Assembly (NCBI RefSeq): GCF_013155275.1
Contig: NZ_JABJXS010000003.1
Location: 186,001 to 250,000, forward strand
Direction: 5' to 3'
DNA: 64,000 nucleotides
From: Brenneria sp. hezel4-2-4
GTDB lineage: Bacteria; Pseudomonadota; Gammaproteobacteria; Enterobacterales; Enterobacteriaceae
Shown here: in pieces, positions 23,601-32,418 of the stretch
Layout of the letters: each line of letters begins with the position of its first letter
Numbering within the stretch: position 1 is the stretch's first letter
Notes under the pieces: model-generated
The model's input: only the letters and a program-made list of their open reading frames with translations
Told to the model about the DNA's origin: nothing
Database searches by the model: none
Translations under genes and position numbers: made by a program

Positions 23601-24166
23601 TCGAACGCTATGCCGGCGGCTTGCGTTTGAAAGATATGCACCCGACCGAGCGGGGCAAAATGACCACGGCCGTGGGGCTGGTGTTAGCCGCCCGGGTCAT
23701 GGTCACCAAGCGGGGAAACCGCATTGGCGTTTGTACGCTGGACGACCGCTCCGGACGTCTGGAAATCATGCTGTTCACCGATGCGTTGGAAAAATATCAG
23801 CATTTGTTGGAAAAAGACCGTATCCTTATCGCCAGTGGACAGGTCAGCTTTGATGACTTCAGCGGCGGGCTTAAAATGACCGTCCGCGAGTTAATGGATA
23901 TCAGCGAAGCACGGGAAAAATACGCGCGCGGGCTTGCTATCTCGCTGACTGACAGGCAAATTGATGACCAGCTATTAAACCGTCTCCGCCAATCGTTGGA
24001 ACCCCATCGATCGGGGACGATCCCAGTGCATCTCTATTACCAACGCGAAGATGCGCGCGCGCGGTTGCGTTTCGGCGCCGCATGGCGGATAACGCCGACC
24101 GATACGCTGCTGAACGATCTGCGCACATTAGTGGGTAATGAGCAGGTGGAACTGGAATTTGACTAA
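20684..24166 (+). CDS. dnaE: DNA polymerase III alpha subunit
   Basis: The replicative polymerase catalytic subunit, with 1160 residues as in E. coli. The order is an N-terminal PHP domain ([12 protein letters not shown]), the polymerase palm with catalytic aspartates in MPDFDVDF near residue 400, and the fingers with [13 protein letters not shown] helix-hairpin-helix region and an OB-fold ([19 protein letters not shown]) follow, then the tau-binding C-terminus. accA begins 12 bases after the stop. Confidence 0.99.
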   Translation: MAEPRFVHLRVHSDYSMIDGLAKVGPLVKKAAAMGMPALAITDFTNLCGLVKFYGGAHGAGIKPIIGADVFVASEELGDELAHLTILAMDNEGYQNLTLLISHAYQRGYGAEGPTIDRDWLIERNNGLLLLSGGRHGDVGKFILRGNQTQAEQCLAFYQQYFPDRYYLELIRTSRPDEESYLHAAVELATKHGLPVVATNDVRFISEDDFDAHEIRVAIHDGYTLDDPKRPRNYSPQQYMRTEEEMCELFADIPEALANSVEIAKRCNVTIRLGEYFLPQFPTGDMTTEDYLVKRAKEGLEERLEFLFPDPQERAQKRPEYDERLDIELKVINQMGFPGYFLIVMEFIQWSKDNDVPVGPGRGSGAGSLVAYSLKITDLDPLEFDLLFERFLNPERVSMPDFDVDFCMEKRDLVIDHVADMYGRDAVSQIITFGTMAAKAVIRDVGRVLGHPYGFVDRISKLVPPDPGMTLEKAFAAEPQLPEIYEADEEVKALIDMARKLEGVTRNAGKHAGGVVISPTKITDFAPLYCDAEGNHPVTQFDKSDVEYAGLVKFDFLGLRTLTIIDWALEMINARRSKQGLEPIDIAAIPLDDKKSFDMLQRSETTAVFQLESRGMKDLIKRLKPDCFEDMIALVALFRPGPLQSGMVDNFIDRKHGREAISYPDIEWQHESLKPVLEPTYGIILYQEQVMQIAQVLAGYTLGGADMLRRAMGKKNPVEMAKQRGGFEEGAKSRGVDGELAVKIFDLVEKFAGYGFNKSHSAAYALVSYQTLWLKAHYPAEFMAAVMTADMDNTDKVVGLVDECWRMGLKILPPDINSGLYHFHVNDDGEIVYGIGAIKGVGEGPIEAIIEARNQDGYFKELFDLCARTDIKKLNRRVLEKLIMSGAFDRLGPHRAALMNSLGDALKAADQHAKAEAIGQVDMFGVLADAPEQVEQSYSTVPPWPEQVVLDGERETLGLYLTGHPITQYLKEIERYAGGLRLKDMHPTERGKMTTAVGLVLAARVMVTKRGNRIGVCTLDDRSGRLEIMLFTDALEKYQHLLEKDRILIASGQVSFDDFSGGLKMTVRELMDISEAREKYARGLAISLTDRQIDDQLLNRLRQSLEPHRSGTIPVHLYYQREDARARLRFGAAWRITPTDTLLNDLRTLVGNEQVELEFD

Positions 24167-24178
24167 TATAGGAATACT

Positions 24179-25138
24179 ATGAGTCTGAATTTTCTTGATT
24201 TTGAGCAGCCGATTGCAGAGTTGGAAGCGAAAATTGACTCGCTGACCGCAGTCAGCCGTCAAGACGAAAAATTGGATATTAATCTGGACGAAGAAGTCCA
24301 GCGCCTGCGTGAGAAAAGCGTTGAACTGACGCGTAAAATTTTCTCCGATCTTGGCGCCTGGCAGGTCGCGCAGTTGGCGCGCCACCCGCAGCGTCCGTAT
24401 ACGCTTGACTACATCAAGCACATCTTTACCGACTTTGATGAACTGGCCGGCGATCGCGCCTATGCCGATGATAAAGCCATAGTCGGCGGGATTGCGCGTC
24501 TGGACGGGCGCCCGGTGATGATCATCGGTCATCAGAAAGGACGTGAGACCAAAGAAAAAATTCGCCGCAACTTTGGTATGCCGGCGCCGGAAGGCTATCG
24601 CAAAGCGTTGCGCCTGATGGAAATGGCCGAACGCTTTAAAATGCCGATCATTACCTTTATTGATACGCCGGGCGCTTATCCGGGCGTGGGCGCCGAAGAG
24701 CGTGGTCAGTCGGAAGCCATTGCGCGCAACCTGCGTGAAATGTCCGGCCTGAGCGTGCCTATCGTCTGTACGGTTATCGGTGAAGGCGGTTCCGGCGGCG
24801 CGCTAGCGATTGGCGTGGGCGACAAAGTCAACATGCTGCAATACAGCACCTATTCCGTGATCTCACCGGAAGGCTGCGCCTCTATCCTGTGGAAAAGTGC
24901 GGATAAAGCGCCGCTGGCTGCGGAAGCGATGGGCATCACGGCGCCGCGTCTGAAAGAGCTTAAGCTGATTGATAGCGTGATCCCTGAACCGTTGGGATCG
25001 GCGCACCGTAATGTGCCGGCGATGGCTGAATCACTGAAAGCTCAACTGCTGGCCGATCTCCAGGATTTGGACGCGCTGAGTGAAGAAGAACTGCTGAACC
25101 GCCGCTATCAACGTCTGATGAATTACGGCTACTGCTGA
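24179..25138 (+). CDS. accA: Acetyl-CoA carboxylase carboxyltransferase subunit alpha
   Basis: With AccD it moves the carboxyl group from carboxybiotin to acetyl-CoA, giving malonyl-CoA for fatty acid synthesis. It has 319 residues as in E. coli. The CoA-binding blocks [18 protein letters not shown] and [12 protein letters not shown] are intact. It is the last gene of the long plus-strand block and ends at a clear terminator. In E. coli ldcC follows; here the lutABC operon does, on the opposite strand. Confidence 0.99.
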   Translation: MSLNFLDFEQPIAELEAKIDSLTAVSRQDEKLDINLDEEVQRLREKSVELTRKIFSDLGAWQVAQLARHPQRPYTLDYIKHIFTDFDELAGDRAYADDKAIVGGIARLDGRPVMIIGHQKGRETKEKIRRNFGMPAPEGYRKALRLMEMAERFKMPIITFIDTPGAYPGVGAEERGQSEAIARNLREMSGLSVPIVCTVIGEGGSGGALAIGVGDKVNMLQYSTYSVISPEGCASILWKSADKAPLAAEAMGITAPRLKELKLIDSVIPEPLGSAHRNVPAMAESLKAQLLADLQDLDALSEEELLNRRYQRLMNYGYC

Positions 25139-25170
25139 TACCCGCCGTTGCCGCGGCAACGATTAAACAG

Positions 25171-25203
25171 ACCCGCCATCCAACAGGATTGCGGGTTTTT
25201 TTA
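25171..25203 (+). terminator. Terminator after accA
   Basis: ACCCGC (25171-25176) pairs with GCGGGT (25191-25196), followed by a run of seven T. Just before it, at 25146-25161, lies a perfect 16-bp palindrome, CGTTGCCGCGGCAACG. Transcripts from lutC converge on this point. Confidence 0.85.
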
Positions 25204-25209
25204 TCGGCA

Positions 25210-25914
25210 TCAGCAGTCTTCAATAATCAGATACACCGCATTCACCGGCCCGTGTACCCCGACGACCTTAATCAATTCAATGTCGGCGGTGGAGCTGGGG
25301 CCGGCGATCAGATTGATACAGGCTGGGATAGGTTCGCCGTTTTGCGCCATATGATGCAACCGTTGCGCCAACTGCGCCACACGCGGCAGGATGGCGCTTT
25401 TGCGCAGCACAAAAATGGACGTTTCGGGCAGCAGGCTGATTGAGCAGCCGCGCTCCGGCGCGGAAAACAGCACCACGCCCGCGGACTCCGTCAGTCCCGC
25501 CTCGGCATAGACCACGCCGATTTTTGCCCGTTCGGCCAGCCGAATATTCTCCTGCCGCGCCGCCGGTCGCCAGACATGGGCGTGGTAATGCCGTTGCAAG
25601 GTCTGCGTAATGCCCAGTTCTTCCAGACGCGCGTCGCCGCTGACCACCACCGGCGTTCGGCCATACTCTTCGCACAGCGCCAGCAAATTTCCCTGTAGCG
25701 CCTCCGCTGATGTCAGCACACAATGGGCTTTAAGGATGTCGCGGGCGAAATCGACAAAGGCCTGACAGCGCTGATCCCGCGACAGATCCGTCAGGCGCGT
25801 TTGCGCCAGCAGTTCGACCTCCGACACGGCGCCAACCGGCGTATGGCGTACCTCCCGGCCAAGCTGTCGGGCAATTTCCGCTAAAAAGTCGTCACGGTTT
25901 TGTTGATTAAGCAT
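25210..25914 (-). CDS. lutC: Lactate utilization protein C (LUD domain)
   Basis: The third subunit of the LutABC (YkgEFG) iron-sulfur L-lactate oxidase system. It has 234 residues with a single LUD domain, and conserved blocks such as GVVYAEAGLTESAGVVLFS and HGPVNAVYLIIEDC at the end. It overlaps the end of lutB by eight bases, so it is the last gene of a tightly coupled operon lutA-lutB-lutC. The exact chemical role of this subunit in the family is not settled. Confidence 0.93.
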   Translation of the reverse strand: MLNQQNRDDFLAEIARQLGREVRHTPVGAVSEVELLAQTRLTDLSRDQRCQAFVDFARDILKAHCVLTSAEALQGNLLALCEEYGRTPVVVSGDARLEELGITQTLQRHYHAHVWRPAARQENIRLAERAKIGVVYAEAGLTESAGVVLFSAPERGCSISLLPETSIFVLRKSAILPRVAQLAQRLHHMAQNGEPIPACINLIAGPSSTADIELIKVVGVHGPVNAVYLIIEDC

Positions 25915-27334
25915 TATTTTTCCCCTCGGACTGGTGGCGTTTGAACCAACTGCGGAAGCTTTCGCCGTCTGCTGCCGGTAAGTCGCGTGCCTGCGTCCAG
26001 GCGCCCAGCGCGCCGAGCGTCAATGGCGCCTTGCCATCCTTGATCAGCCATTTGGCGGCTTTGGCGCCCGCCACCATCCCCACTTTCCATAAGCCGGGAT
26101 GCGCGTTGGCATAGTTGAACAGTTTGATAACCCGTTGTTCCGTTTTGGGCGTCAATCCCTGTTCCGCCATCACCCGGCGATGTTTGAGCAACAATTGCGC
26201 CAGCGGGATTTTCACCGGACAGACCTGATTACAGGCGGTACACAGCGAGCAGGCGTAAGGCAGATCTTTAAAATCTTTGTAGCCGCCCAACAGCGGCGAC
26301 AGCACGGAGCCGATAGGGCCGGGGTAGATTGAGCCGTAAGCGTGTCCGCCGATATGACGATAGGCCGGACAGGTATTGATGCAGGCGCCGCAGCGGATAC
26401 AGCGCAGGACCGAGCGGAATTCGGAACCCAGCACCCGGGAGCGTCCGTTATCGATAATCACCAGATGGAATTCCTCCGGTCCGTCAATATCGCCTTGCCG
26501 GCGCGGGCCGGTCAGCCAGGTATTGTAGCTGGTGAGTCTGGCGCCCACCGCGCTGCGGCATAGCATGGTGATCAATACGTCGACTTCGGCAAAGGTCGGC
26601 GCGATACGCTCCATGCCCATCACCGCGATATGGGTTTTCGGCAGCGTGGTGCAAAGCCGTCCGTTGCCTTCGTTGGTCACCAGGCACACCGAGCCGGTTT
26701 CGGCGACGGCAAAATTACAGCCGGTAATGCCGATATCGGCGGTTAGAAAATCCTGACGGATCTTTTGACGGATAAATAAGGTCATGGCTTCCGGCGTTTC
26801 CGGGCCGTTGTAGCCCAAACGCTCGCTCAGTATGCGTCTAATCTGATGACGGTCTTTATGGATCGCCGGCACCACGATATGCGACGGCGGATCCTCATCC
26901 AACTGGAGAATAAATTCGCCCAGATCGCTTTCCACCACTTCAATTCCCGCCTGCTGGAGCTTGGGGTTCATGCCGATCTCTTCCGTGACCATCGATTTGG
27001 ACTTCACGATTTTTTTGGCCTGTTTGGCCTGCGCCACCTTCAGAATATAGTCGGTGGCCTGTTCGTGGGTGCGGGCGAAAAAGACATGTCCTCCGTTGTC
27101 ATGCACTTTCTCCGTCAACTGGTACAGATAGGCGTCAAGGTTTTCCAGTACGTGATTACGGATGTGTTCCGCCTGCTCGCGCCATTGTTCCCAGTTCCCC
27201 AACTCTTCCACCATCTTTTGCCGGTTGGCGCCGATGCGTTCCTGCGCCATTGAAACGTTACGCCGCATGATAGCGTCCTGCATTTCGGCGTTGATACGCG
27301 GTCTGAAATCGATTTTGCTGGTTTTCAAAGACAT
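25907..27334 (-). CDS. lutB: Lactate utilization iron-sulfur protein LutB
   Basis: The central subunit of the cytoplasmic L-lactate oxidising complex. It has 475 residues, equal to E. coli YkgF when started at the ATG (27334, MSLKTSK). A longer in-frame extension overlapping lutA is rejected. An N-terminal LUD domain covers roughly residues 60-300. Two ferredoxin-like clusters follow, CIRCGACINTCP and CSLCTACNQVCP, which bind two 4Fe-4S centres. The tail AADGESFRSWFKRHQ matches the family. Confidence 0.95.
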   Translation of the reverse strand: MSLKTSKIDFRPRINAEMQDAIMRRNVSMAQERIGANRQKMVEELGNWEQWREQAEHIRNHVLENLDAYLYQLTEKVHDNGGHVFFARTHEQATDYILKVAQAKQAKKIVKSKSMVTEEIGMNPKLQQAGIEVVESDLGEFILQLDEDPPSHIVVPAIHKDRHQIRRILSERLGYNGPETPEAMTLFIRQKIRQDFLTADIGITGCNFAVAETGSVCLVTNEGNGRLCTTLPKTHIAVMGMERIAPTFAEVDVLITMLCRSAVGARLTSYNTWLTGPRRQGDIDGPEEFHLVIIDNGRSRVLGSEFRSVLRCIRCGACINTCPAYRHIGGHAYGSIYPGPIGSVLSPLLGGYKDFKDLPYACSLCTACNQVCPVKIPLAQLLLKHRRVMAEQGLTPKTEQRVIKLFNYANAHPGLWKVGMVAGAKAAKWLIKDGKAPLTLGALGAWTQARDLPAADGESFRSWFKRHQSEGKNNA

Positions 27335-27345
27335 ACGCGGCCCCC

Positions 27346-28065
27346 TTATCGGCTCATCAACACTTCGGCGATATGCATTACTTTGACGGGATGTTTTTCC
27401 CGGCTGAGTCTGCCGCCGATATTGAGTAGGCAACTGACGTCGGCGCTAATCAGATAGTCCGGCTGCGCGGCTATCAGATGCCGCACTTTTTCCTTGACCA
27501 TTTCACCGGAGATTTCGGCCATCTTGACCGAAAAAGTGCCGCCGAAACCGCAGCAGGTTTCCTGGTGTTCGAAAGGTATCAGCTCAAGTCCTTTCACATG
27601 GCGTAACAGCGTGAGCGGGGCATCGGTGATGCCCAGTTTGCGGGACAGGCTACAGGAGGGGTGATAGACCGCCCTACCGGGCAGAGAGGCGCCGACGTTG
27701 ACCACGCCCAGAATATCGACGATAAACGAAGTGAGATCCTGCATTCGATCGGCCACGGCCTGCGCGCGCCGCGCCCAATCCGGTTCGTCGCTCAGATACC
27801 CGGCATAGCTTTTGATGGCATAGGTGCAGGAGCCGGCCGGGGAAACTATCGGATAATCATTTTCTTCCAACGCCATGATTAGCGACTTCATGGCGGGTTT
27901 GGCATCTTCGACATAGCCGCTGTTCAGTGCCGGCTGGCCGCAACAGCCTTGTTTTTCTGGAAAAAAAACCTTACAGCCCAATTTCTCAAGCAGTAACACC
28001 GTGTCACGCGCCATCCTGGCTTTTAAGGCATCGCCCAGGCAGGTGACATAAAAATTAATGTTCAT
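27346..28065 (-). CDS. lutA: Lactate utilization protein LutA (CCG-domain)
   Basis: The first gene of the lutABC operon. It has 239 residues with two cysteine-rich CCG domains (QGCCGQPALNSG and ETCCGFGGTFSV) that bind an iron-sulfur cluster in this family, as in heterodisulfide reductase subunit B. I start it at the ATG (28065), which has GGAG nine bases upstream and gives MNINFYVTCLGDAL as in E. coli YkgE. An in-frame ATG 15 bases earlier lacks a binding site. No lactate permease or GntR-type lutR regulator lies beside it. Confidence 0.95.
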   Translation of the reverse strand: MNINFYVTCLGDALKARMARDTVLLLEKLGCKVFFPEKQGCCGQPALNSGYVEDAKPAMKSLIMALEENDYPIVSPAGSCTYAIKSYAGYLSDEPDWARRAQAVADRMQDLTSFIVDILGVVNVGASLPGRAVYHPSCSLSRKLGITDAPLTLLRHVKGLELIPFEHQETCCGFGGTFSVKMAEISGEMVKEKVRHLIAAQPDYLISADVSCLLNIGGRLSREKHPVKVMHIAEVLMSR

Positions 28066-28166
28066 TGACGTTTGCTCCATTGCTAACGATTAAAACAGCC
28101 GGACTGATAAATTTATTTTTAATATTATTTTATGATTCAAATGGTTATTTTTTTGGTGCCGCCTAA

Positions 28167-28439
28167 TCACTTCAGCAGCGTCAGTCCGCTGCTTAGCACC
28201 AACAAAGGAAACTGACTGAAAATCAGGCCGACGATTCATTGCAATGCAGGAAACAGCGGAGAGCACAGCAGGATAAAAATAAAGGTTAGCAGATATCTTG
28301 CGCCTGGGCGTAACATCTGCCCCGGTGATATATCGTGTTTGGTATCGGCTTTCCGTGTCAGATTGTCGCTGTAGATTGCGCCAGGCATCACGATTACAAT
28401 CGGTCGGCGTCTTTTGATTATGCCGATCATCATGAGCAA
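28167..28439 (-). pseudogene. Possible remnant of a small membrane protein gene, broken by an in-frame stop
   Basis: On the minus strand one frame reads a polar stretch, then a hydrophobic segment (about RYLLTFIFILLCSPLFPA). A TGA at 28236-28238 interrupts it, and a second hydrophobic segment (IVGLIFSQFPLLVLSSGLTL) continues in the same frame to a stop at 28167-28169. This looks like the C-terminal end of a membrane protein that has decayed. I see no convincing start or ribosome binding site and do not recognise the family. It could be chance in a 405-base gap between lutA and yaeR. Confidence 0.3.
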
Positions 28440-28470
28440 GACAATTCGCGGGAGGGAACAGGATAGCGCT

Positions 28471-28860
28471 ATGCTAAAACTACAGGGTATTCACCATATT
28501 GCTATCATCGCTGCCGATTATGCGCGGAGTAAAAGATTCTATTGCGATATTCTGGGTTTTACCCTGATGAATGAGATCTATCGCGCGGAGCGGGACTCCT
28601 GGAAGGGCGATTTGGCGTTAAATGGATGTTATCTGGTAGAGCTATTTTCTTTCCCTTCGCCGCCGCCGCGCGTCAGCCAGCCGGAAGCCTGCGGTTTGCG
28701 GCATCTGGCTTTTGCGGTTGAGGATGTCGAGCAGGCTATCATTACGCTCGCCCGGGCCGGGGTGAGTTGCGAGCCGGTGCGCATTGACGCTGACACGCGG
28801 CGACGGTTTACTTTCTTTAGCGATCCCGATGGGTTGCCTTTAGAGCTGTATGAGAGTTGA
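28471..28860 (+). CDS. yaeR: YaeR, VOC-superfamily (glyoxalase-like) protein
   Basis: A 129-residue single VOC domain, the same length as E. coli YaeR when started at the ATG (28471). GGA lies eight bases upstream; the longer frame upstream has no family match. The likely metal ligands are the His in the N-terminal HHIAI, the Glu in YLVELFS, the His in LRHLAF and the Glu in PLELYES. The substrate is unknown. Its end overlaps the start of tilS, as in E. coli where the two genes are also adjacent. Confidence 0.93.
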   Translation: MLKLQGIHHIAIIAADYARSKRFYCDILGFTLMNEIYRAERDSWKGDLALNGCYLVELFSFPSPPPRVSQPEACGLRHLAFAVEDVEQAIITLARAGVSCEPVRIDADTRRRFTFFSDPDGLPLELYES

Positions 28861-30181
28861 ATCCGTGAGCGAACCTGAAGATATTTTGCTTGCCTCCCTC
28901 GCGTCACAGACGGCGGGACATCGGCAGATTCTGGTGGCTTACAGCGGCGGGCTGGATTCCAGCGTCTTGTTGCATCTGCTGGTCACGCTGCGCCAGCGTA
29001 ATCATGTCGTTGTCCGCGCCGCCTATGTTAATCACGGTCTAAATCCGTTGGCGGATAGTTGGGCTGAGCACTGTCGCCGGCAATGTCGGCAATGGCAGGT
29101 GTCTTTCGCGGAGCTGAAAGTGAATGTCGATGCGCAAAACGGCGGTATTGAGGCGGCGGCGCGTGAGGCGCGCTACCGGGCTTTAAACGCGCATTTACTG
29201 GATGATGAGGCGCTTTTGACGGCACAGCATCTGGACGATCAAAGCGAAACGTTTTTGCTGGCGCTCAAGCGTGGCAGCGGGCCGGCCGGGCTTTCCGCGA
29301 TGGCCGCCAGCACCCTATGCGATAACCACACCCTGCTGCGTCCATTGCTGGGTTTTTCTCGTCAACAGTTGGAGCAGTATGCGCGGCGGCATCAACTGCG
29401 CTGGATTGAAGATGACAGCAATCAGGATGAGCGCTTCGACCGCAACTTTTTGCGCCGCAAGGTGCTTCCTTTATTAACCGGGCGCTGGCCGCATTTTCCC
29501 GCGGCGGTGGCCCGTAGCGCGCAGCTCTGCGCCGAGCAGGAACAACTGCTTGATGAACTTTTGGCCGAGTCGTTACGGGAACTGTGTCGGCCGGATGGCT
29601 CCCTGAGCATTGAAGGCATGTCGTCGTTGAGCCCGGTCAGGCGCTTTGCTTTATTGCGGCGCTGGCTGGCTGAGCAGGGGGCGTCGATGCCTGCGCGCGA
29701 TCAGTTGCAACGGTTATGGCATGAAGTTGCCGTCAGCCGTCAGGATGCCGATCCGGTGTTACGGCTAAACCAATGGCAAATCCGGCGTTTTCGCCAGCGC
29801 CTTTATGTGCTGCCGCTGATGCACTCGCTGAAAGACCACATATTGCCGTGGTCGCCGGGATCCGGCGGATTAACGTTACCTGATGGCCTGGGGGATCTCT
29901 CGCTGGCGGATGAAGGGGGAACCGCCGTTCGCGCGCCGCGCGCCGGCGAGCAGGTAAGCATACGTTTCACCACCGGCGGCACGGTACGCATTGTGGGGCG
30001 GGCTGGCGGGCGGCAAATCAAGAAACTCTGGCAGGAGCTGGCTGTGCCGCCGTGGTTGCGGGATCGCACCCCGCTGGTTTTTTACGATGACCGATTGATC
30101 GCCGCGCTAGGGCGGTTTGTTACGCTGGAAGGACAGGCGCGGGACGATGAGCCGTGCTGGCATATTGTCTGGCGTAACTGA
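28850..30181 (+). CDS. tilS: tRNA(Ile)-lysidine synthetase
   Basis: Attaches lysine to C34 of the tRNA-Ile that reads AUA, changing both codon and aminoacylation identity. The PP-loop ATPase motif SGGLDSS is at about residues 31-37, followed by the conserved TAQHLDDQSETFLLALKRGSG block. The substrate-binding and C-terminal domains are complete, giving 443 residues (E. coli 432). I use the ATG at 28850, which overlaps the yaeR stop. A GTG at 28865 is an equally possible start. Confidence 0.95.
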   Translation: MRVESVSEPEDILLASLASQTAGHRQILVAYSGGLDSSVLLHLLVTLRQRNHVVVRAAYVNHGLNPLADSWAEHCRRQCRQWQVSFAELKVNVDAQNGGIEAAAREARYRALNAHLLDDEALLTAQHLDDQSETFLLALKRGSGPAGLSAMAASTLCDNHTLLRPLLGFSRQQLEQYARRHQLRWIEDDSNQDERFDRNFLRRKVLPLLTGRWPHFPAAVARSAQLCAEQEQLLDELLAESLRELCRPDGSLSIEGMSSLSPVRRFALLRRWLAEQGASMPARDQLQRLWHEVAVSRQDADPVLRLNQWQIRRFRQRLYVLPLMHSLKDHILPWSPGSGGLTLPDGLGDLSLADEGGTAVRAPRAGEQVSIRFTTGGTVRIVGRAGGRQIKKLWQELAVPPWLRDRTPLVFYDDRLIAALGRFVTLEGQARDDEPCWHIVWRN

Positions 30182-30185
30182 AATG

Positions 30186-30213
30186 AAAACGGACAACCGA
30201 AGTTGTCCGTTTT
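30186..30213. terminator. Bidirectional terminator between tilS and rof
   Basis: A perfect 12-bp stem AAAACGGACAAC / GTTGTCCGTTTT with loop CGAA gives a T-tract on both strands. The genes converge on it. Confidence 0.92.
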
Positions 30214-30230
30214 AGAGAAAAGTTTGCTGG

Positions 30231-30491
30231 TTAAGCCTCGCTGACGACGACTTTTCCTATTTCCGGATGGCTAAAGCTGACGATGTGATCGAGGCGCAAT
30301 TCCCGCTTTGAACCGGACTCTTCGATCACCAAATATTCAACATGCTTACGTGAGATCATGTCACTGGCTTTACCGGTAACGATTTCACCATTACGCAGCT
30401 CCAGCGTCAGCGTCAAATTCTGCTGACAGGTGGCTTCCAGATTGTCGTAATCATCACAGTTGATGGGTTGATATTCGTTACTCATTGACAT
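30231..30491 (-). CDS. rof: Rho-binding antiterminator Rof (YaeO)
   Basis: Rof binds Rho and blocks its RNA-binding surface, reducing Rho-dependent termination. It has 86 residues, close to E. coli Rof throughout, with the conserved [14 protein letters not shown]-terminus and the [17 protein letters not shown] core of its Sm-like fold. It overlaps the end of yaeP by 14 bases, so the two are translated as a pair. A second Met two residues in could also be the start. Confidence 0.95.
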   Translation of the reverse strand: MSMSNEYQPINCDDYDNLEATCQQNLTLTLELRNGEIVTGKASDMISRKHVEYLVIEESGSKRELRLDHIVSFSHPEIGKVVVSEA

Positions 30492-30678
30492 AATCGCTCA
30501 CCAATAAGTTAGCGGCGGCATAAGCCGCCTGTTCCCTGACAGAGGATGGCAATTCGCCGTTAGCGGCAATGTCATCCAGGGTTTTCAATACACAACCCAG
30601 CGCGTCGGGTATATAGCCCAGATCGCCGCTGGCGATCTCTGCGTATAAGCGGCGTACTAATTCACCGTATTTTTGCAC
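30478..30678 (-). CDS. yaeP: YaeP family protein
   Basis: A 66-residue protein nearly identical to E. coli YaeP ([22 protein letters not shown]...[16 protein letters not shown]). I place the start at the GTG (30678), directly preceded by the strong site GGGAGGA. This reproduces the E. coli length, whereas the upstream in-frame ATG at 30717 adds 13 unconserved residues. The function is unknown. It is coupled to rof by overlap and divergent from yaeQ. Confidence 0.93.
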   Translation of the reverse strand: MQKYGELVRRLYAEIASGDLGYIPDALGCVLKTLDDIAANGELPSSVREQAAYAAANLLVSDYVNE

Positions 30679-30917
30679 TATATCCTCCCTTGAAAGCTTA
30701 ACCCGGTAGACATTCATGCACCTTGATTATGACTGTGGCCGATGTTGTAAGCCTACGGAGATAAACTCTACTTATCAAATCGACTATAGCATAGGCATTG
30801 GCAGGATATCAGTATTCCTCAAACACCTAATCGTTCGGTTATGTAGCAGATATCACCTTTACTGTGAGGATAGCGCTAACTCAAGTACACTGTCGCTGGA
30901 TAAACGTGAGGTTACAG

Positions 30918-31472
30918 ATGGCATTAAAAGCAACGGTTTACAAGGCAGCGATTAATATTGCGGACATGGATCGTCATTTTTTCCATGACGCCAACCTGAC
31001 TATCGCCCAGCATCCTTCAGAAACGGAACAGCGGATGATGCTGCGTTTGCTGGCCTGGATTTGTCATGCGGATGAAAATTTACGTTTTACCAAAGGGTTA
31101 AGCGCTGACGATGAGCCGGAAATCTGGCGGCGTAATGACACGCTGGAGTTGGAACTGTGGATTGAGCTGGGTTTACCCGATGAGAAGAGGCTGAAAAAAG
31201 CCTGCAACCAATCCCGTTCGGTGGTGCTGTACGCCTATGGCGAGCGCGCTGCGCAGGTATGGTGGCAAAACATCGCGGACAAGGTGGCAGGGTATAAGAA
31301 CCTGACCATATATTTTCTGGACGATCGCCAGTTGGCGCAGCTTGCCGCGTTGGCAAAGCGTAATATGACGCTACAGGCCACCTTGCAGGAAGGAACTATC
31401 TGGCTGTCAGACAGTGAGAATAGTCTGGAAATGACGTTCGCAGACTGGCAAATAGCCCCGAGACAGGGATGA
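30918..31472 (+). CDS. yaeQ: YaeQ family protein
   Basis: A 184-residue protein matching E. coli YaeQ from [10 protein letters not shown] onward. The start at 30918 is preceded by GAGG. YaeQ has a fold related to PD-(D/E)XK nucleases and was linked by genetics to suppression of rfaH haemolysin defects, but its activity is not settled. In E. coli arfB (yaeJ) follows directly. Here an 81-base gap leads straight to nlpE, with no arfB trace. Confidence 0.93.
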   Translation: MALKATVYKAAINIADMDRHFFHDANLTIAQHPSETEQRMMLRLLAWICHADENLRFTKGLSADDEPEIWRRNDTLELELWIELGLPDEKRLKKACNQSRSVVLYAYGERAAQVWWQNIADKVAGYKNLTIYFLDDRQLAQLAALAKRNMTLQATLQEGTIWLSDSENSLEMTFADWQIAPRQG

Positions 31473-31553
31473 TTGTTCGCTATGTTGATGAACGGTATAA
31501 GAAATCACCAATAAAATGAATAACGGTAACAGGACAACCCCAGCGGGAGAATA

Positions 31554-32249
31554 ATGGTGAGAAAACTGGCGATTGGCGTGTTGTTGACTGCGGTAATATC
31601 GGCGTTGATTGGGTGTCATACACGTTCACGGATGCAGGAAGAACCGCTTCAACCGATGGCGCAAAGCTATCGTGGAACACTGCCCTGTGCTGACTGTGAG
31701 GGGATCGATACGTCGCTGTTTCTGGAAAAAGACGGCACGTTTGTCTTACGTCAGCATTATCAGACGACGCGCGAGGGAACGTCGGTCTTTGCTGAATATG
31801 GTCAGTGGCGGCGGACGGCGGACAAATTGGTGTTAACCAACAGTGAGGGGGAAAAGCGTTATTTTCGCCCGCTGGGAAAAGATTTGGAGATGCTGGATCA
31901 ACAGGGCGTGCCTATTCCGTCTTCTCACGCCTATCGGCTGATTGCCACAGAACTGGCTTTACCCGATACGCCGATGGCGATGAAAGGCATGTATCGCTAT
32001 ATGGCGGATGCGGCGACCTTTACCGATTGCGCGACGGGAAAAACCTTTGTGGTGGATAATACGCTGGCGTTGGAAAAACAGTATATGAACGCCCGAAGCG
32101 CCGCAGGTGAACCGGTGTTTACGATATTGACGGCGCATTTCGCCATCGTTCCCTCAATGGAGGAGGGACAGATGACCAAAGCGCTGGTGCCGGACAGCGA
32201 TGAGGTGCAGATGAATGCGCGCCAACGGTGTGACCCACCCGTTGAATAG
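31554..32249 (+). CDS. nlpE: Envelope stress lipoprotein NlpE (CutF)
   Basis: An outer-membrane lipoprotein that senses surface contact and blocked lipoprotein transport and activates the Cpx pathway. The signal peptide ends in the lipobox LIGC, so the lipidated residue is C21. The N-terminal domain has the CADC pair (C45, C48) in LPCADCEG, and the C-terminal OB-like domain carries two more Cys. It has 231 residues (E. coli 236). A strong hairpin follows the stop codon. Confidence 0.93.
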   Translation: MVRKLAIGVLLTAVISALIGCHTRSRMQEEPLQPMAQSYRGTLPCADCEGIDTSLFLEKDGTFVLRQHYQTTREGTSVFAEYGQWRRTADKLVLTNSEGEKRYFRPLGKDLEMLDQQGVPIPSSHAYRLIATELALPDTPMAMKGMYRYMADAATFTDCATGKTFVVDNTLALEKQYMNARSAAGEPVFTILTAHFAIVPSMEEGQMTKALVPDSDEVQMNARQRCDPPVE

Positions 32250-32265
32250 CATCGGCGTATAATGA

Positions 32266-32291
32266 AAAAGCGCTGAAAAATCAGCGCTTTT
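32266..32291. terminator. Terminator hairpin after nlpE, next to repeat element copy A
   Basis: A perfect 11-bp stem AAAAGCGCTGA / TCAGCGCTTTT with loop AAAA lies between the converging nlpE and mutS. Its right half plus two bases (AATCAGCGCTTTT) recurs at 32380-32392, on the other side of the repeat element. Confidence 0.9.
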
Positions 32292-32379
32292 CAGACTGTT
32301 GACAAAGCCCGTTATTAGGGAGAGCGCCCCTCGGTACGCTAGGCCCGGGTATCTCAGGCTTACAAACGACTTTGTCGGC
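32292..32379 (+). repeat. Dispersed intergenic repeat, copy A (88 bp)
   Basis: This 88-bp unit begins CAGACTGTTGACAAAGCC and ends CGACTTTGTCGGC, and the ends are imperfect inverted repeats (TGACAAAG / CTTTGTCG). It matches the reverse complement of 60435-60558 at 81 of 88 aligned bases. Copy A lacks a 36-base internal part present in copy B; the deletion ends share the direct repeat GAGCG. A 13-bp direct repeat, taken from the adjacent terminator, flanks the unit (32279-32291 and 32380-32392). It has no coding capacity. It may be a miniature non-autonomous element or a BIME-like repeat. Confidence 0.75.
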
Positions 32380-32418
32380 AATCAGCGCTTTTTTAGGTGC
32401 ATGATAAAAACGCGCCGC

